A stretch of 17,582 nt of DNA from an uncultured Clostridia bacterium (GCA_937900575.1 CALCEI010000193.1:1-17582), one strand, 5' to 3'. Numbered from the stretch's first letter, positions 1-9,539 are shown. The notes: generated from the letters alone by a model not told the origin. Numbers and translations are program-made.

Positions 1-1
1 T

Positions 2-3000
2 GCACTTATGGCAATAACTTTTTCTTTCACAGCCCTTGGCATAACTTCCGATGTGTTACTCGGCAGTGATGTGTTTGGATATGTTGACCCAGGAGATAGT
101 GGTGGCAAAACTCCAATGCATAAGTACTGGGATGGAGAAGCAGATTACAATGAAATTCCAATTAGAAATGAAGATGACTTTGCATATTTTATGCTTAGTG
201 TAAATTCACCTGCAAGATATTATAATTATTCTAACAAGGTTGTTTACTTAACAAGAGATATTAAGTTGGGCGACTTTAATGATGGAAATTTAAAAAACCA
301 AGGTGGATATAATCTTTATAAAAAATGGTGGCCAATTGGTACGGGTACAGATGCTGATAAATCTTATTTTGCCGGAACATTTGATGGTTGTGGCTATACA
401 ATTGATTTAGGTGCTTATATTAGTGATATTGATACAACATTGCATGAATTGCAAACACTACATAACAATTCAAAAGGTAGTTACTGGGGAATTTTTGGCA
501 GAGTAAAAGGTGCAACGATAAAAAATGTAAAAATATCAATATCTTCACTTGGCATAGATTCTGATAATATTAAGACTGACCACTATATTGGTATTTTATG
601 TGGTAAAGCAGAATCATCAAAATTTACAAATCTTTATGTGTCTATAAAGAATACATTTTCGCAAAATTTTATTTCAAAAGGCACTGCTTATATAGGGTGT
701 ATTGTTGGTTATTCAGATAGTGGTTGTTCATTTAAAAGGTGTAAAGTTGAGACAAAAAGAGATCAAAAAACAATAAAACATCCATCAGGATCCAATGAGT
801 CAGTATATAACAATTATAGTTTTGGTGGAATTACTGGATATGGTGATGGCACATTTGAAGAATGCGTGTTTACTGGAACTTTTGACATTGATAGAACTTT
901 CTACGCCGGTTGGGGTCAACCTTATGCTTTTGGTGGAATATCTGGTGGTGGTGGTGGTACATACACAAGATGTAAAGTTTATTTTCAGAATGCTGCTGCA
1001 GGGACTGTTTTTTACTACATGTATGAACACAACGAAGTGAAAAAAGACAATTTACAATATTATAAATTTAGTCCATTTTGTGCTGGTTTAAAAAACAGCA
1101 GTGTAGGCATAACCAATTGTGAGTACTATTGGAGTGGTGCACATGCAACAACTGCAACATTAAAGTGTCGTGACTTTTTACGTTCTGAATACTATGACAT
1201 AAACATAACTTATCCTAAAGACAGAGAATGGTTGCAACAACAAAGCACATACAGTGGGTTTACACTTAACAATGCAAATCCAGAAAAAGGTTGGTATTTA
1301 GCATCCGGTGCAGAAGCAGTGCCAAATATTTTTGCACCACAATTTTCTTTGACAGTATCATGGAACGATAAAATTGATTTGGTTTATAATAATGATTTTA
1401 TTCCTGATGAGACAGGCGAACTGACAAACGTAATTAAAAAATCTGGAGATACAATAAAAATTGTTGCAGGAACTAAGCCTACCTTTACTGCAGATGTGAA
1501 ATCTGATTATGTATTTGACAAGTGGTCTGGTGATTTTAGTGGTACAACAGATTCACAAGTGGTATCTGGATCAAGTGGTCAAAATAAGACACTTAAAGCC
1601 AATGGTAAAGAAGATAATTGCACGGTTAGACTATATATGACGGAAGGTATTGCTGAAATAACCAGCCCAGCAGGGGGGACAATCTATAGTGATGAAATTG
1701 GCAAATATAAAGAGTGGACAGCACAGCGTGATAGTTTCACAACTTTTGATGTTAAAGTGAAAGATGGTTATGACTTTGCCGGATATTTCATTACAGATTG
1801 CCCAAGTGGTGGTGCAATGCCATCTAGTCCACGACTAACAAAAGAAGATAAGAGTGTTTATGATGATTTGACTTATTTTGCCGTTGCAATGCAGACTGTT
1901 GAAGTACACTATAATGGTCCAGGCATTAAAAGCATGGATATTGGCGTAAAAGGCATATCAGTTTATAACTACAAAACAGTTAGAGATGCAAACTCAGGCA
2001 GCACCAGTACAGAAGAAATAAAGAAGTGTGATAAGTTGATTGTTTGGGGAGTGCATGGTACAAGTTTTACAGTCACATTAGATGCATTGATGCAAACTTC
2101 AGGATTTGTATGTGATGGATACTATGATAGTGAGACAGGTGGTAATTTATTATCTAAAGATGATCCTTATACATTTACATTTAATGGAGCCAAAAAGATT
2201 TATGCAAGATATAAAGGAAAAGATTTAAATGTAACCTTTAATCCAAATGGAGAAACTGCACTAAAAACGATGAAGGTTAGATACATTAGGGATTGGCTTG
2301 CCGGTTCAACTGCAAATGCATATAACCATTGGGTGGAAATTGAAGCATACGATGCTTCTGGCACCAATGTTGCGCTTGGTAGAAAGACGGCGAGTTCACA
2401 ACTTCTTACAGATGGTTCCACAGTAACAAGCCCTTACCATGAGCACGATGAATTTGATTCTGATGGCACATACGATTACGTTGATTTAGGCAACGTATAT
2501 GATATTTCATACTTAAAAATTTATCACTATTATGGTGATTCAAGGACATATTATGGAACAAGAACACAAGTTAGTGTGGACGGCGAAAATTGGATTGACG
2601 TGTTTGACAGTGAAAGTGTGCGTGGAACTTTGACGGACAAAACATATATTGAAAATGAGCAAGGTAACACAATTTATTTAGGAACACTTTCTGCTACAAG
2701 TTTTGTAAATAAAGTGGTTACATACTTTTCAACATATGGTAACTTGCCTGTTGCATCAAGAATCGGTTACACATTTGATGGTTGGGAAACACATTATCCA
2801 TGGGTTACAATAGATGCATCAACGAAGGTTACTACAAACACAGATCATAATATATATGCTAAATGGAAACCAAACGAATATTCTTTGCAATCATTTGATA
2901 GTAAAGATACAGAAGCAAGTAGTTTAACAACAAGCACAGCATTGAGTAATAATGAATGTGCCACATGGACAAGCGTTCCAAATTTACCTGCATCTATTAT

Positions 3001-6000
3001 GGCAGGCACAAAAATCACATGGAGTGCCAAGGTAAATTCAACATATGGCATACTTTCCATTGGCAATACCACTGTGCACGTAGATAAGAATGCAAGTTGT
3101 TACACCAATTTGTTAGGTTTTGTTGTTACATGCAGAGGGTCAAAATATGTTTTGGCAAATGTTGGTGACAGTGTAACCATCAATGGCAATGTAAGTATAA
3201 CAGCAGTATACCAATATGTTGGTCACACAATAAAATTTGAGTCCACAAGTTCAACAGGTAAAGCCAAAGGTGGAACTTGGCAAATGAATTCAGATGAATG
3301 TTTGGAATTAAAGGGCATAGGGCACGGAGCAAGCATAGATATTTCCAACACAACAGTGGATATTTCAGGCAAACAGAGAAATAACAACGAAGTAAAAGAT
3401 TTCAGTGGAAAGAACACATGGACAATAGACCATGGATACGAAAATGTAACATTAAAGTGTTATGCAAATGGTGTTGAAGTCAACCCTTCAACCTTAAGTG
3501 AAGTGACAAGAGACATAACAATAAAAGTCACAGTCGACCCAATTGAATATGAGATAGACTTTGTATACTACACGAAAGATGCAGACGGCATAACAAGTGA
3601 ATACATAACAGAGACGAAGACATACACAGTTGAATCAGAGACAAACACAGTATGGTTTGGTTCAGGTACAGGATCTGTATACGAAGAAACTGTAAAAAAA
3701 GCAGATTCAAACTCCATATTTAATGGTTGGCTCATACCAACAGAGTATGGCAGTTCAGACGCAACAGATAAGACCCTTACAATAGAAGATGAAGAAGTAA
3801 GGATAGTATTTAAATTAAGTGACACAATCTCAGTAACGAACTTACGTGGGCAAAGTTTTTATGTTGTTACAGGAATAGAGAAAGGCAGTTATGGAGATTG
3901 GACAACCACAGGAGACGAGCCAAAACTAGTAATAAGGTGGGGGTTCAGTTATATTTTAGCAGTAGATGCAGAAGGTTCACAAGAGCCATTATGGGAATGT
4001 CCAACAGACGAATTTGGCATTAAGAGTTACGAAGAGAGTGGAGACAACAGTTCAATTACATTTAATGTAAAGGCATCAGACGAAGGTCCAGCATTTGCAG
4101 GGAACGCAGGGAAAGCGTTCTATAAAGGTTCAAATTACGAACCAGCAGAGAATGAATATTGCATATACAATTACGGATACGAAGTAATAGGATACAAGGT
4201 ATATTGTCAATACGAGTTAGACGAAGGATATGAGGTATATTATTTTGTAAACGGTGGAGATAGTTGGAGTAATCAAGGTACAGAGGCATACACAGGTATA
4301 GATATCTTAGTACCTGCTAAAGGCAAGGCCATGAGTTTTGCAGTACTTGCAGATTATCTTGATGGGCTCTTATATGGTGACAACAAGTTAAGTGGATTAA
4401 CGATACACATAGAGCCGGTATGGGAAGCAGTGAAGATACAAGCAAAGAATGGTGAAGATTCATTAGCATCAACTGACATAACATATGGTGGAGAGTACGT
4501 ATTAAACCAATTAGACAAATTTGAAATAGATGGTAAGAGTATAGCGTACTTAAAGACAGACGAAGGGAACAGTATAATTGTTAAGTCGGGAGAATGGAAC
4601 TACCACGAATTGAGTCATGAAGTTTATGATTACACAGAAGATAGGAGATACATCATTCAGTTAAATACAGAAGGATGTTTAGTAGACAACATATACCGAG
4701 TGAACTTAGGCACATACCAAGAGAACTTTAGTGGAAACAGGAAAGCGTTAGGTACAGACCATGAAGTAGACGCAGATAAGACAGATTATGTAATGGACGG
4801 ATCCAAGGAATACGCACTTAACAGATATACAGTTGAGAGTGTAGCATTAGGTTACGAGGCATACAAAGAGGCAGGCAAGGGATCTAATTATGCAGACATA
4901 GAGGCATACATAGACGAGTTCTATAAAGACTATGTAGACGAGTATGTAGCTGGTTTAAATTTGACGAGTGGCAATGAGAAGGTACGAGGTTTATTCAGGA
5001 AAATATACACAGATGATGAAGTGATGTACATATACTTAAGCAATGGACATATAACTGGCAGATTGCCTGTATTTGAGACAGAGATAACAGAAGAGAAGTA
5101 CCTAATATGTTGGACGAATTTAGACAGTTGTTTAGAGCAAGATAGAGATGGGTCAAGGAATTTAGGATATGGCAAGAATTACTTATACAAGACGTCCAAC
5201 TTTACCGAAGAGCACAGAGCGACAGTAAGTACGGACAACTATTACATAGCTAACGAGACAGGTGATGAGTTATGGTATTATACAGATGGATATTCATCAA
5301 CGGACAATAGCAGAATAGATTGGGCAGGCACATATTACAGGAAGGTATACACACTTAGAGTAGACACGATGTTTAATGGCATGAGTGGCAGATACGGATA
5401 CATTACGATAGAGGTAATTGATCCAGAGACAGAGGACAACACGAGTGCAAATTACATAGCAGTATACAACAAAGTTGGAGAAGAAGAGAGAGTATTTTAT
5501 TACAGATACGAAGAGTTACCAGCAAGTTTCCCAGGGTTAGACAACTTAGATGGATTAGTACTTGATGATACAGGCAATGTAGCGACGAGCATACCTGTAT
5601 TTGACGGAGTAGACTTAAGGATAAGGGTATACGATCAAAGTAAAGATAGTGAAGCAGCTAAAGCTGGTCTTATTGATGACATGGTAGGATACAGGAGCAA
5701 GGACAGTTACTTTGAGAGAGTTGAAGCAGGAGACAGATATTTAACCGAGATAGAAGAGATAAATGGTTACGATAACGGATATGCATTAGAATACGGAGCC
5801 AACTTTGAGAAGATAGTATATGGAATGAGTGCGCACATAGACAAAGAGCACGGATACATTTTGTATACAGACAAAGAAGGCAATGAAAGTGAGCACAAAG
5901 AAGATGAATGTAAGGTAGAGGGCATAAGTTTAGGAGACACCATAAGCATAAAATACTGGGCATATGACGGATACGAATTAAAAGGCGATGCATTTAAGTT

Positions 6001-8293
6001 TGTATTGGAGAATACAAGTATTTTATTACAGAGTTATGAGGCAGATGGAGAGCAGACATACACATTGACCTTAACTGGCGCATGGTTAAGGGAGCATTAT
6101 TATTATGCAGATGGAGAAGGTGCAGACGAAGAGTTTAATGTTGCAGATGTAGAAGAGATGGGCACGATAGACGTAAGCACACAAGAGATAGCGTTTAAAG
6201 TTGTTGTCATATCTGACATAGAAGGTGACACAGGGCGTGTATTGTATGAAAGCTGGAGATTAAGAGATGGTACAGTAAATTTAGGTGGAGCCTTTACATT
6301 TACGACAGACAAAGGTTATGTATACAGATACGGAAGAGATGGAGCACATGTAGACTATGCAGTGCTTAAGAGTTATGGATACACACCAAAGACACCAGAT
6401 GTAAAGACTATGTATGGAGAGACATACAGTTTCAAGTTAAATACAAAGCCAAGTAAGGAATACACAATAGACGGAAGTGAATTGGCAGAGTTAGTGATAA
6501 ACGGTGTAGCTGGGGGCATAATACCAACAAGTAACAGGGTAATATATTTCAACTTAGAAGTGAGAGAGATATATGCAGTAAGGCTTAAAGTTGTTGGCAT
6601 GGACAAAGACACATATGCAAGTGACAGGAAAGTAATATTAGACAGTGGATACACGACTGAGCTTGAGGTAGTAGGCAACAGGATAGACGAGACAGTTACA
6701 GGGTACACTTATGCAGGACAGACGAACAAGATAAGTGCAGAATACGATAGTATATATTACGGTGGAGTAAGTTACGAGATAGATGGAGAAGAGATAGATG
6801 CGTCTGGATTTGAAGTAACAGGAGACTGTGAAATAGAGGTAAGGTTTATACCTAATGTATTAAGGGTAGAGAAAGCGTATTACTTAGACTTTGCTAGCAC
6901 GACAGAGGCAGCCATAGCAGAGATAACTGACGGCATAAAGGTATATGGAGAGCCGGAGTTAGGTAGCACATTGAGCCATGAGATAAGCATGAAGCAGACA
7001 GAGTACACATACGAAGTGAAGTTGCAAGGAATGCCTATTGGAGATGGTGTTGGATACGAAGTAACGGCTGAAGATTATGCCAGAGGATACATAAGGTATG
7101 AGGTATACATAACAAGTCCAGCCAGTGAGACGATACTGATAACGTCGAACATGACAGAAGAAGGTTATGGAAGGTTGACGTTATACGTAGATGGAGTTGA
7201 GCAAGACAAGTTATCTGGACAGATAACGGAAGGCAGTAAAGTTGAAGTCAAGGTAGAGTCTGGGTACGGATATGCATATGCAGGAAGTTACATGCATGGA
7301 GTTACAAGGGAGAGTGCAGATCTTGATGGAGGCAAGATAGAGATAAGTTCATCATTTAATCCAGAGAGAGACAAGGGCATATACACGATAAACTTCATAA
7401 AGACGAAAGTAAATGTGAAGTTAGAGTTAGAAGAGAGTATTCGAGAGTATTATACACTTGAGACGAACGATATTGCCGGGGAGACGAGTTTAACAGATTT
7501 AGTAGTAGGCGACAGAGTAAGGATAAGGCACACCGAGAATGATACTGAGGCGTTAGGCAGTTACTATTATGTAGGCTCTGGTATAGAGTACGAGATAGAA
7601 GGTGAGTCAATAGAGATAACATCTGAATTACTTGCAAGGAGTGCAGGAAGCACAGTCACGATAAAAGTACACAGCATACCAAAATATGCATTAAGTGTAG
7701 TGATAGACGGCGAGAGTGATACTGAAGGCTTAAAGCAATTAGAATACAGTACAGACAGTGGAATAGAGTTAGGTGGAACGAAGTATTACACAGCGGGCAG
7801 CAAGTTTACATTTACGTTCAACATATCTGAAGGATACTTAGGCAAATATGTAATAGAAGTGGAGCATGCGACGAGTGGAGAAGAGATTACATTAGAGGAA
7901 GATACAGAGATAGTGGTTAAAGTATCCAAGGCGTCATTTAGAGTGACGGTAGAATCCAGCACATACTGGGATAAGAGTTACGAAGAAGGTGGCGAAGCCA
8001 CATACGATGGCAAGATAGACGAGATATCTACAGAGTACTTAAGCGTAGAGACAGTAAGCATAGCAATACGAGTAGATGGAGAGAAGACGAAGCGTTTAAC
8101 GAGGATAGAGATAACAGGCAATGATGGAGCTAAGAGAGTGATTCAAGTAGGCGAAGACGGATATCCAAAGATGGACAAAGACGACGTATACACAGGCAGC
8201 AAGAATGGGGACAATGTAGAGATAGAGATGACGATATATGCAGACGTAGAGATAGCAGTATACTACACAGCTGAAGAAGAGATACACGGTTAA
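2..8293 (+). CDS. Giant secreted/surface repeat protein (GLUG-like, InlB/Flg_new repeats, discoidin domain), 5' partial
   Basis: The first ATG is at 8, but the frame is open to the window edge and the first residues (MAITFSFTALGITS) read like the end of a signal peptide, so the true start is probably upstream. Residues about 30-440 resemble a GLUG/right-handed beta-helix domain: WWPIG, GTFDGCGYTI, GIFGRVKGATIKNV, then Gly-rich turns such as IGCIVGY, FGGITGYGDG and FGGISGGGGG. From about 450 there are divergent InlB B-repeat segments (VFDKWSGDF). Residues about 755-895 look like an F5/8 type C (discoidin) domain (NHWVEIEAYD, NVALGRKTASS, YDYVDLGNVYDISYLKIYHY, QVSVDGENW). A canonical InlB repeat segment follows (TYGNLPVASRIGYTFDGW, IYAKW). 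Residues about 1160-2761 are acidic, Tyr-rich, repeat-like beta sequence I cannot assign. No LPxTG motif or C-terminal membrane helix is visible. The likely role is an adhesin or glycan-binding surface protein (inference). Codon use shifts near 3400-3560. Confidence 0.85.
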   Translation, partial: ALMAITFSFTALGITSDVLLGSDVFGYVDPGDSGGKTPMHKYWDGEADYNEIPIRNEDDFAYFMLSVNSPARYYNYSNKVVYLTRDIKLGDFNDGNLKNQGGYNLYKKWWPIGTGTDADKSYFAGTFDGCGYTIDLGAYISDIDTTLHELQTLHNNSKGSYWGIFGRVKGATIKNVKISISSLGIDSDNIKTDHYIGILCGKAESSKFTNLYVSIKNTFSQNFISKGTAYIGCIVGYSDSGCSFKRCKVETKRDQKTIKHPSGSNESVYNNYSFGGITGYGDGTFEECVFTGTFDIDRTFYAGWGQPYAFGGISGGGGGTYTRCKVYFQNAAAGTVFYYMYEHNEVKKDNLQYYKFSPFCAGLKNSSVGITNCEYYWSGAHATTATLKCRDFLRSEYYDINITYPKDREWLQQQSTYSGFTLNNANPEKGWYLASGAEAVPNIFAPQFSLTVSWNDKIDLVYNNDFIPDETGELTNVIKKSGDTIKIVAGTKPTFTADVKSDYVFDKWSGDFSGTTDSQVVSGSSGQNKTLKANGKEDNCTVRLYMTEGIAEITSPAGGTIYSDEIGKYKEWTAQRDSFTTFDVKVKDGYDFAGYFITDCPSGGAMPSSPRLTKEDKSVYDDLTYFAVAMQTVEVHYNGPGIKSMDIGVKGISVYNYKTVRDANSGSTSTEEIKKCDKLIVWGVHGTSFTVTLDALMQTSGFVCDGYYDSETGGNLLSKDDPYTFTFNGAKKIYARYKGKDLNVTFNPNGETALKTMKVRYIRDWLAGSTANAYNHWVEIEAYDASGTNVALGRKTASSQLLTDGSTVTSPYHEHDEFDSDGTYDYVDLGNVYDISYLKIYHYYGDSRTYYGTRTQVSVDGENWIDVFDSESVRGTLTDKTYIENEQGNTIYLGTLSATSFVNKVVTYFSTYGNLPVASRIGYTFDGWETHYPWVTIDASTKVTTNTDHNIYAKWKPNEYSLQSFDSKDTEASSLTTSTALSNNECATWTSVPNLPASIMAGTKITWSAKVNSTYGILSIGNTTVHVDKNASCYTNLLGFVVTCRGSKYVLANVGDSVTINGNVSITAVYQYVGHTIKFESTSSTGKAKGGTWQMNSDECLELKGIGHGASIDISNTTVDISGKQRNNNEVKDFSGKNTWTIDHGYENVTLKCYANGVEVNPSTLSEVTRDITIKVTVDPIEYEIDFVYYTKDADGITSEYITETKTYTVESETNTVWFGSGTGSVYEETVKKADSNSIFNGWLIPTEYGSSDATDKTLTIEDEEVRIVFKLSDTISVTNLRGQSFYVVTGIEKGSYGDWTTTGDEPKLVIRWGFSYILAVDAEGSQEPLWECPTDEFGIKSYEESGDNSSITFNVKASDEGPAFAGNAGKAFYKGSNYEPAENEYCIYNYGYEVIGYKVYCQYELDEGYEVYYFVNGGDSWSNQGTEAYTGIDILVPAKGKAMSFAVLADYLDGLLYGDNKLSGLTIHIEPVWEAVKIQAKNGEDSLASTDITYGGEYVLNQLDKFEIDGKSIAYLKTDEGNSIIVKSGEWNYHELSHEVYDYTEDRRYIIQLNTEGCLVDNIYRVNLGTYQENFSGNRKALGTDHEVDADKTDYVMDGSKEYALNRYTVESVALGYEAYKEAGKGSNYADIEAYIDEFYKDYVDEYVAGLNLTSGNEKVRGLFRKIYTDDEVMYIYLSNGHITGRLPVFETEITEEKYLICWTNLDSCLEQDRDGSRNLGYGKNYLYKTSNFTEEHRATVSTDNYYIANETGDELWYYTDGYSSTDNSRIDWAGTYYRKVYTLRVDTMFNGMSGRYGYITIEVIDPETEDNTSANYIAVYNKVGEEERVFYYRYEELPASFPGLDNLDGLVLDDTGNVATSIPVFDGVDLRIRVYDQSKDSEAAKAGLIDDMVGYRSKDSYFERVEAGDRYLTEIEEINGYDNGYALEYGANFEKIVYGMSAHIDKEHGYILYTDKEGNESEHKEDECKVEGISLGDTISIKYWAYDGYELKGDAFKFVLENTSILLQSYEADGEQTYTLTLTGAWLREHYYYADGEGADEEFNVADVEEMGTIDVSTQEIAFKVVVISDIEGDTGRVLYESWRLRDGTVNLGGAFTFTTDKGYVYRYGRDGAHVDYAVLKSYGYTPKTPDVKTMYGETYSFKLNTKPSKEYTIDGSELAELVINGVAGGIIPTSNRVIYFNLEVREIYAVRLKVVGMDKDTYASDRKVILDSGYTTELEVVGNRIDETVTGYTYAGQTNKISAEYDSIYYGGVSYEIDGEEIDASGFEVTGDCEIEVRFIPNVLRVEKAYYLDFASTTEAAIAEITDGIKVYGEPELGSTLSHEISMKQTEYTYEVKLQGMPIGDGVGYEVTAEDYARGYIRYEVYITSPASETILITSNMTEEGYGRLTLYVDGVEQDKLSGQITEGSKVEVKVESGYGYAYAGSYMHGVTRESADLDGGKIEISSSFNPERDKGIYTINFIKTKVNVKLELEESIREYYTLETNDIAGETSLTDLVVGDRVRIRHTENDTEALGSYYYVGSGIEYEIEGESIEITSELLARSAGSTVTIKVHSIPKYALSVVIDGESDTEGLKQLEYSTDSGIELGGTKYYTAGSKFTFTFNISEGYLGKYVIEVEHATSGEEITLEEDTEIVVKVSKASFRVTVESSTYWDKSYEEGGEATYDGKIDEISTEYLSVETVSIAIRVDGEKTKRLTRIEITGNDGAKRVIQVGEDGYPKMDKDDVYTGSKNGDNVEIEMTIYADVEIAVYYTAEEEIHG

Positions 8294-8298
8294 AAGAT

Positions 8299-8323
8299 TC
8301 GGGCAGGAATGCCCGAGTTTTTT
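8299..8323 (+). terminator. Rho-independent terminator of the giant surface-protein gene
   Basis: A CGGGCA stem (8300-8305), GGAA loop and TGCCCG stem (8310-8315) are followed by a T run at 8318-8323. The hairpin starts 6 nt after the TAA stop at 8291-8293. Confidence 0.9.
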
Positions 8324-8329
8324 ATATGT

Positions 8330-8358
8330 TTGACAAAACTTCACCTTTTGTTTATTAT
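8330..8358 (+). promoter_or_regulatory. Sigma-A-type promoter for the SHOCT/YgjV gene pair
   Basis: A consensus -35 TTGACA (8330-8335), a 17-nt spacer and TATTAT (8353-8358) predict a start near 8365 and a leader of about 66 nt. A weaker second candidate is TTGGCT (8380-8385) with TATACT (8404-8409), nearer the gene. Confidence 0.65.
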
Positions 8359-8430
8359 TATTTAAAGAAATGACATAAATTGGCTATTAAAGGTTAAATT
8401 ATATATACTATATTATACAGGAGAAATTTT

Positions 8431-8946
8431 ATGGGAAATGTAAAAAAGACATTATTGATTGCAGGAATAATTTGTTTGGCAGTTGGTTTGTTTTCTGTTG
8501 GAACATTGTGTTTAGATTTGTTTGTTTATGAATATAATGTATATGCCATTGTTGTTGATAGCATTGAGATTGCACTTTCTTTGGGGACTGGCATATTTTA
8601 TTTGGTTGTTAGAACAAAACCTGTTAAAGAAATTTGCAAACACAACATGTTGTTCTTTTGGATTGCCATTGTAAACATTTTAAACAACCTTGTTGCATGG
8701 GTTATGAGTTTTTGGGTGGAAATTGTTGTAAGCAACAACGCACGTTTTGCACGTATTAACAAAGTTAAAGAAGAAAAACCAAAAGAAAACGGCGATATTG
8801 ATGTTGTTGATTATGAAATTGAACGCATAAAGGAAAATTTAACCACAAGACTTGAAGAACTTGAAGACCTTAAACAACGTGGTATGATAACCGAAGAAGA
8901 ATATCAAAAATTGCGTGAAGAAGCCATAAACAGTTACATTAAATAA
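8431..8946 (+). CDS. Small membrane protein with C-terminal SHOCT-like domain
   Basis: The product is 171 residues. The start is supported by AGGAGA at 8419-8424, 6 nt before the ATG. Three hydrophobic segments are visible at about residues 6-30, 37-61 and 73-100, so the N-terminal half should sit in the cytoplasmic membrane. A charged linker follows (KVKEEKPKENGD). The last 30 or so residues (RLEELEDLKQRGMITEEEYQ and onward) fit the SHOCT pattern, a short helix pair of the form LxxLKxLxxxGxITxxEF found at the C-terminus of many bacterial membrane proteins and thought to mediate oligomerisation or protein contacts. Biochemical function is unknown. It is the first gene after a strong promoter and lies 53 nt upstream of a YgjV-family gene, so the two are probably co-transcribed. 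The SHOCT call is from pattern recognition, not a profile search. Confidence 0.8.
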   Translation: MGNVKKTLLIAGIICLAVGLFSVGTLCLDLFVYEYNVYAIVVDSIEIALSLGTGIFYLVVRTKPVKEICKHNMLFFWIAIVNILNNLVAWVMSFWVEIVVSNNARFARINKVKEEKPKENGDIDVVDYEIERIKENLTTRLEELEDLKQRGMITEEEYQKLREEAINSYIK

Positions 8947-8974
8947 TGGTTTGATTAAAAGTGAATTTTATGAT

Positions 8975-9008
8975 AGTATACATATGTAGTGAGGTACATA
9001 TGTATATT
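8975..9008 (+). promoter_or_regulatory. RNA hairpin with Shine-Dalgarno in the loop and start codon in the stem
   Basis: A perfect inverted repeat, TATACATATGTA (8977-8988) and TACATATGTATA (8995-9006), encloses the 6-nt loop GTGAGG (8989-8994). In RNA a G-U pair (8976-9007) and an A-U pair (8975-9008) extend the stem to about 14 bp. The purine-rich GAGG of the ribosome binding site is in the loop, and the ATG at 9000-9002 of the YgjV-family gene is inside the 3' arm. A role in controlling translation initiation is inference. Confidence 0.6.
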
Positions 9009-9539
9009 TTTTCACAAGTTTTGGTTGGAATATCAGATTTGTTGTATGTTGGTTCAATGCTAAACAAAAAGAAATTGGGTTTGGTTTTATTCCTTTTCTT
9101 TTCTGATGTGTTGTATGCAAGTCACCTTTTGGTGTTGGGTGCATTAACAGGTAGCATAATTATTTTTATTGATGCAGCCTTTTTGCTTGTAACATATTTT
9201 TTGGAAAAGTTTAACAAACAAAAATACGTTAAATATGCAGTTATTGTAACATGCGTTGCAACCATTGTAACAACAATCTTCACATGGGGTGGCGCAATTT
9301 CACTTTTGCCAATGTTTTCCATGTTGGTTTACTTGTTTGGTATGGTGTTTAACAACGTTGTTTTTGTTAAAGGTGGGTCACTTTTAAGGAATTTATTAAA
9401 TATTATATATTTAATTTTAATAACAAGTTATGTTGGCGCAATTTTGGAATTTGGTTTGATGGTTAGTGCCATTGTTGGAATTATCATCAACATTAAGAAA
9501 AAAGATAAAGAAAAAGAAATAACAAAAACAGCAGAATAA
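9000..9539 (+). CDS. YgjV-family inner membrane protein
   Basis: The product is 179 residues, highly hydrophobic with about six membrane segments, ending in a Lys/Glu-rich cytoplasmic tail (KKKDKEKEITK). It matches the pattern I know for the Imp-YgjV family (PF10688): an N-terminal hydrophobic stretch followed by Lys (MLNKKKLGLVL), HLLVLGALTGSIIIFID, FTWGGAISLLPMFSMLVYLF, a GSLLRN turn after a short loop, and a final helix pair (YVGAILEFGLMVSAIVGI). The function of this family is unknown. I chose ATG 9000 because GAGG at 8991-8994 precedes it by 5 nt. An in-frame GTG at 8961 would add 13 residues but has no ribosome binding site. It is probably co-transcribed with the SHOCT protein and ends at a clear terminator. 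The start region lies inside a strong hairpin. Confidence 0.75.
   Translation: MYIFSQVLVGISDLLYVGSMLNKKKLGLVLFLFFSDVLYASHLLVLGALTGSIIIFIDAAFLLVTYFLEKFNKQKYVKYAVIVTCVATIVTTIFTWGGAISLLPMFSMLVYLFGMVFNNVVFVKGGSLLRNLLNIIYLILITSYVGAILEFGLMVSAIVGIIINIKKKDKEKEITKTAE

Noticed and set aside
940..960. GGT/GGTGGT run as a possible microsatellite
   Set aside because: It encodes a short Gly turn (GGGGGT) consistent with the GLUG-like repeats; too short to suggest phase variation.
5670..6708. Minus-strand frames of about 110 residues inside the giant gene
   Set aside because: Leu/Ser/Cys-rich translations are the antisense reading of its biased TTA/ATA/TAC codons; no start signals and no domain.
8961..8999. 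GTG start for the YgjV-family gene
   Set aside because: No ribosome binding site upstream, while ATG 9000 has GAGG at proper spacing and gives the expected N-terminus.
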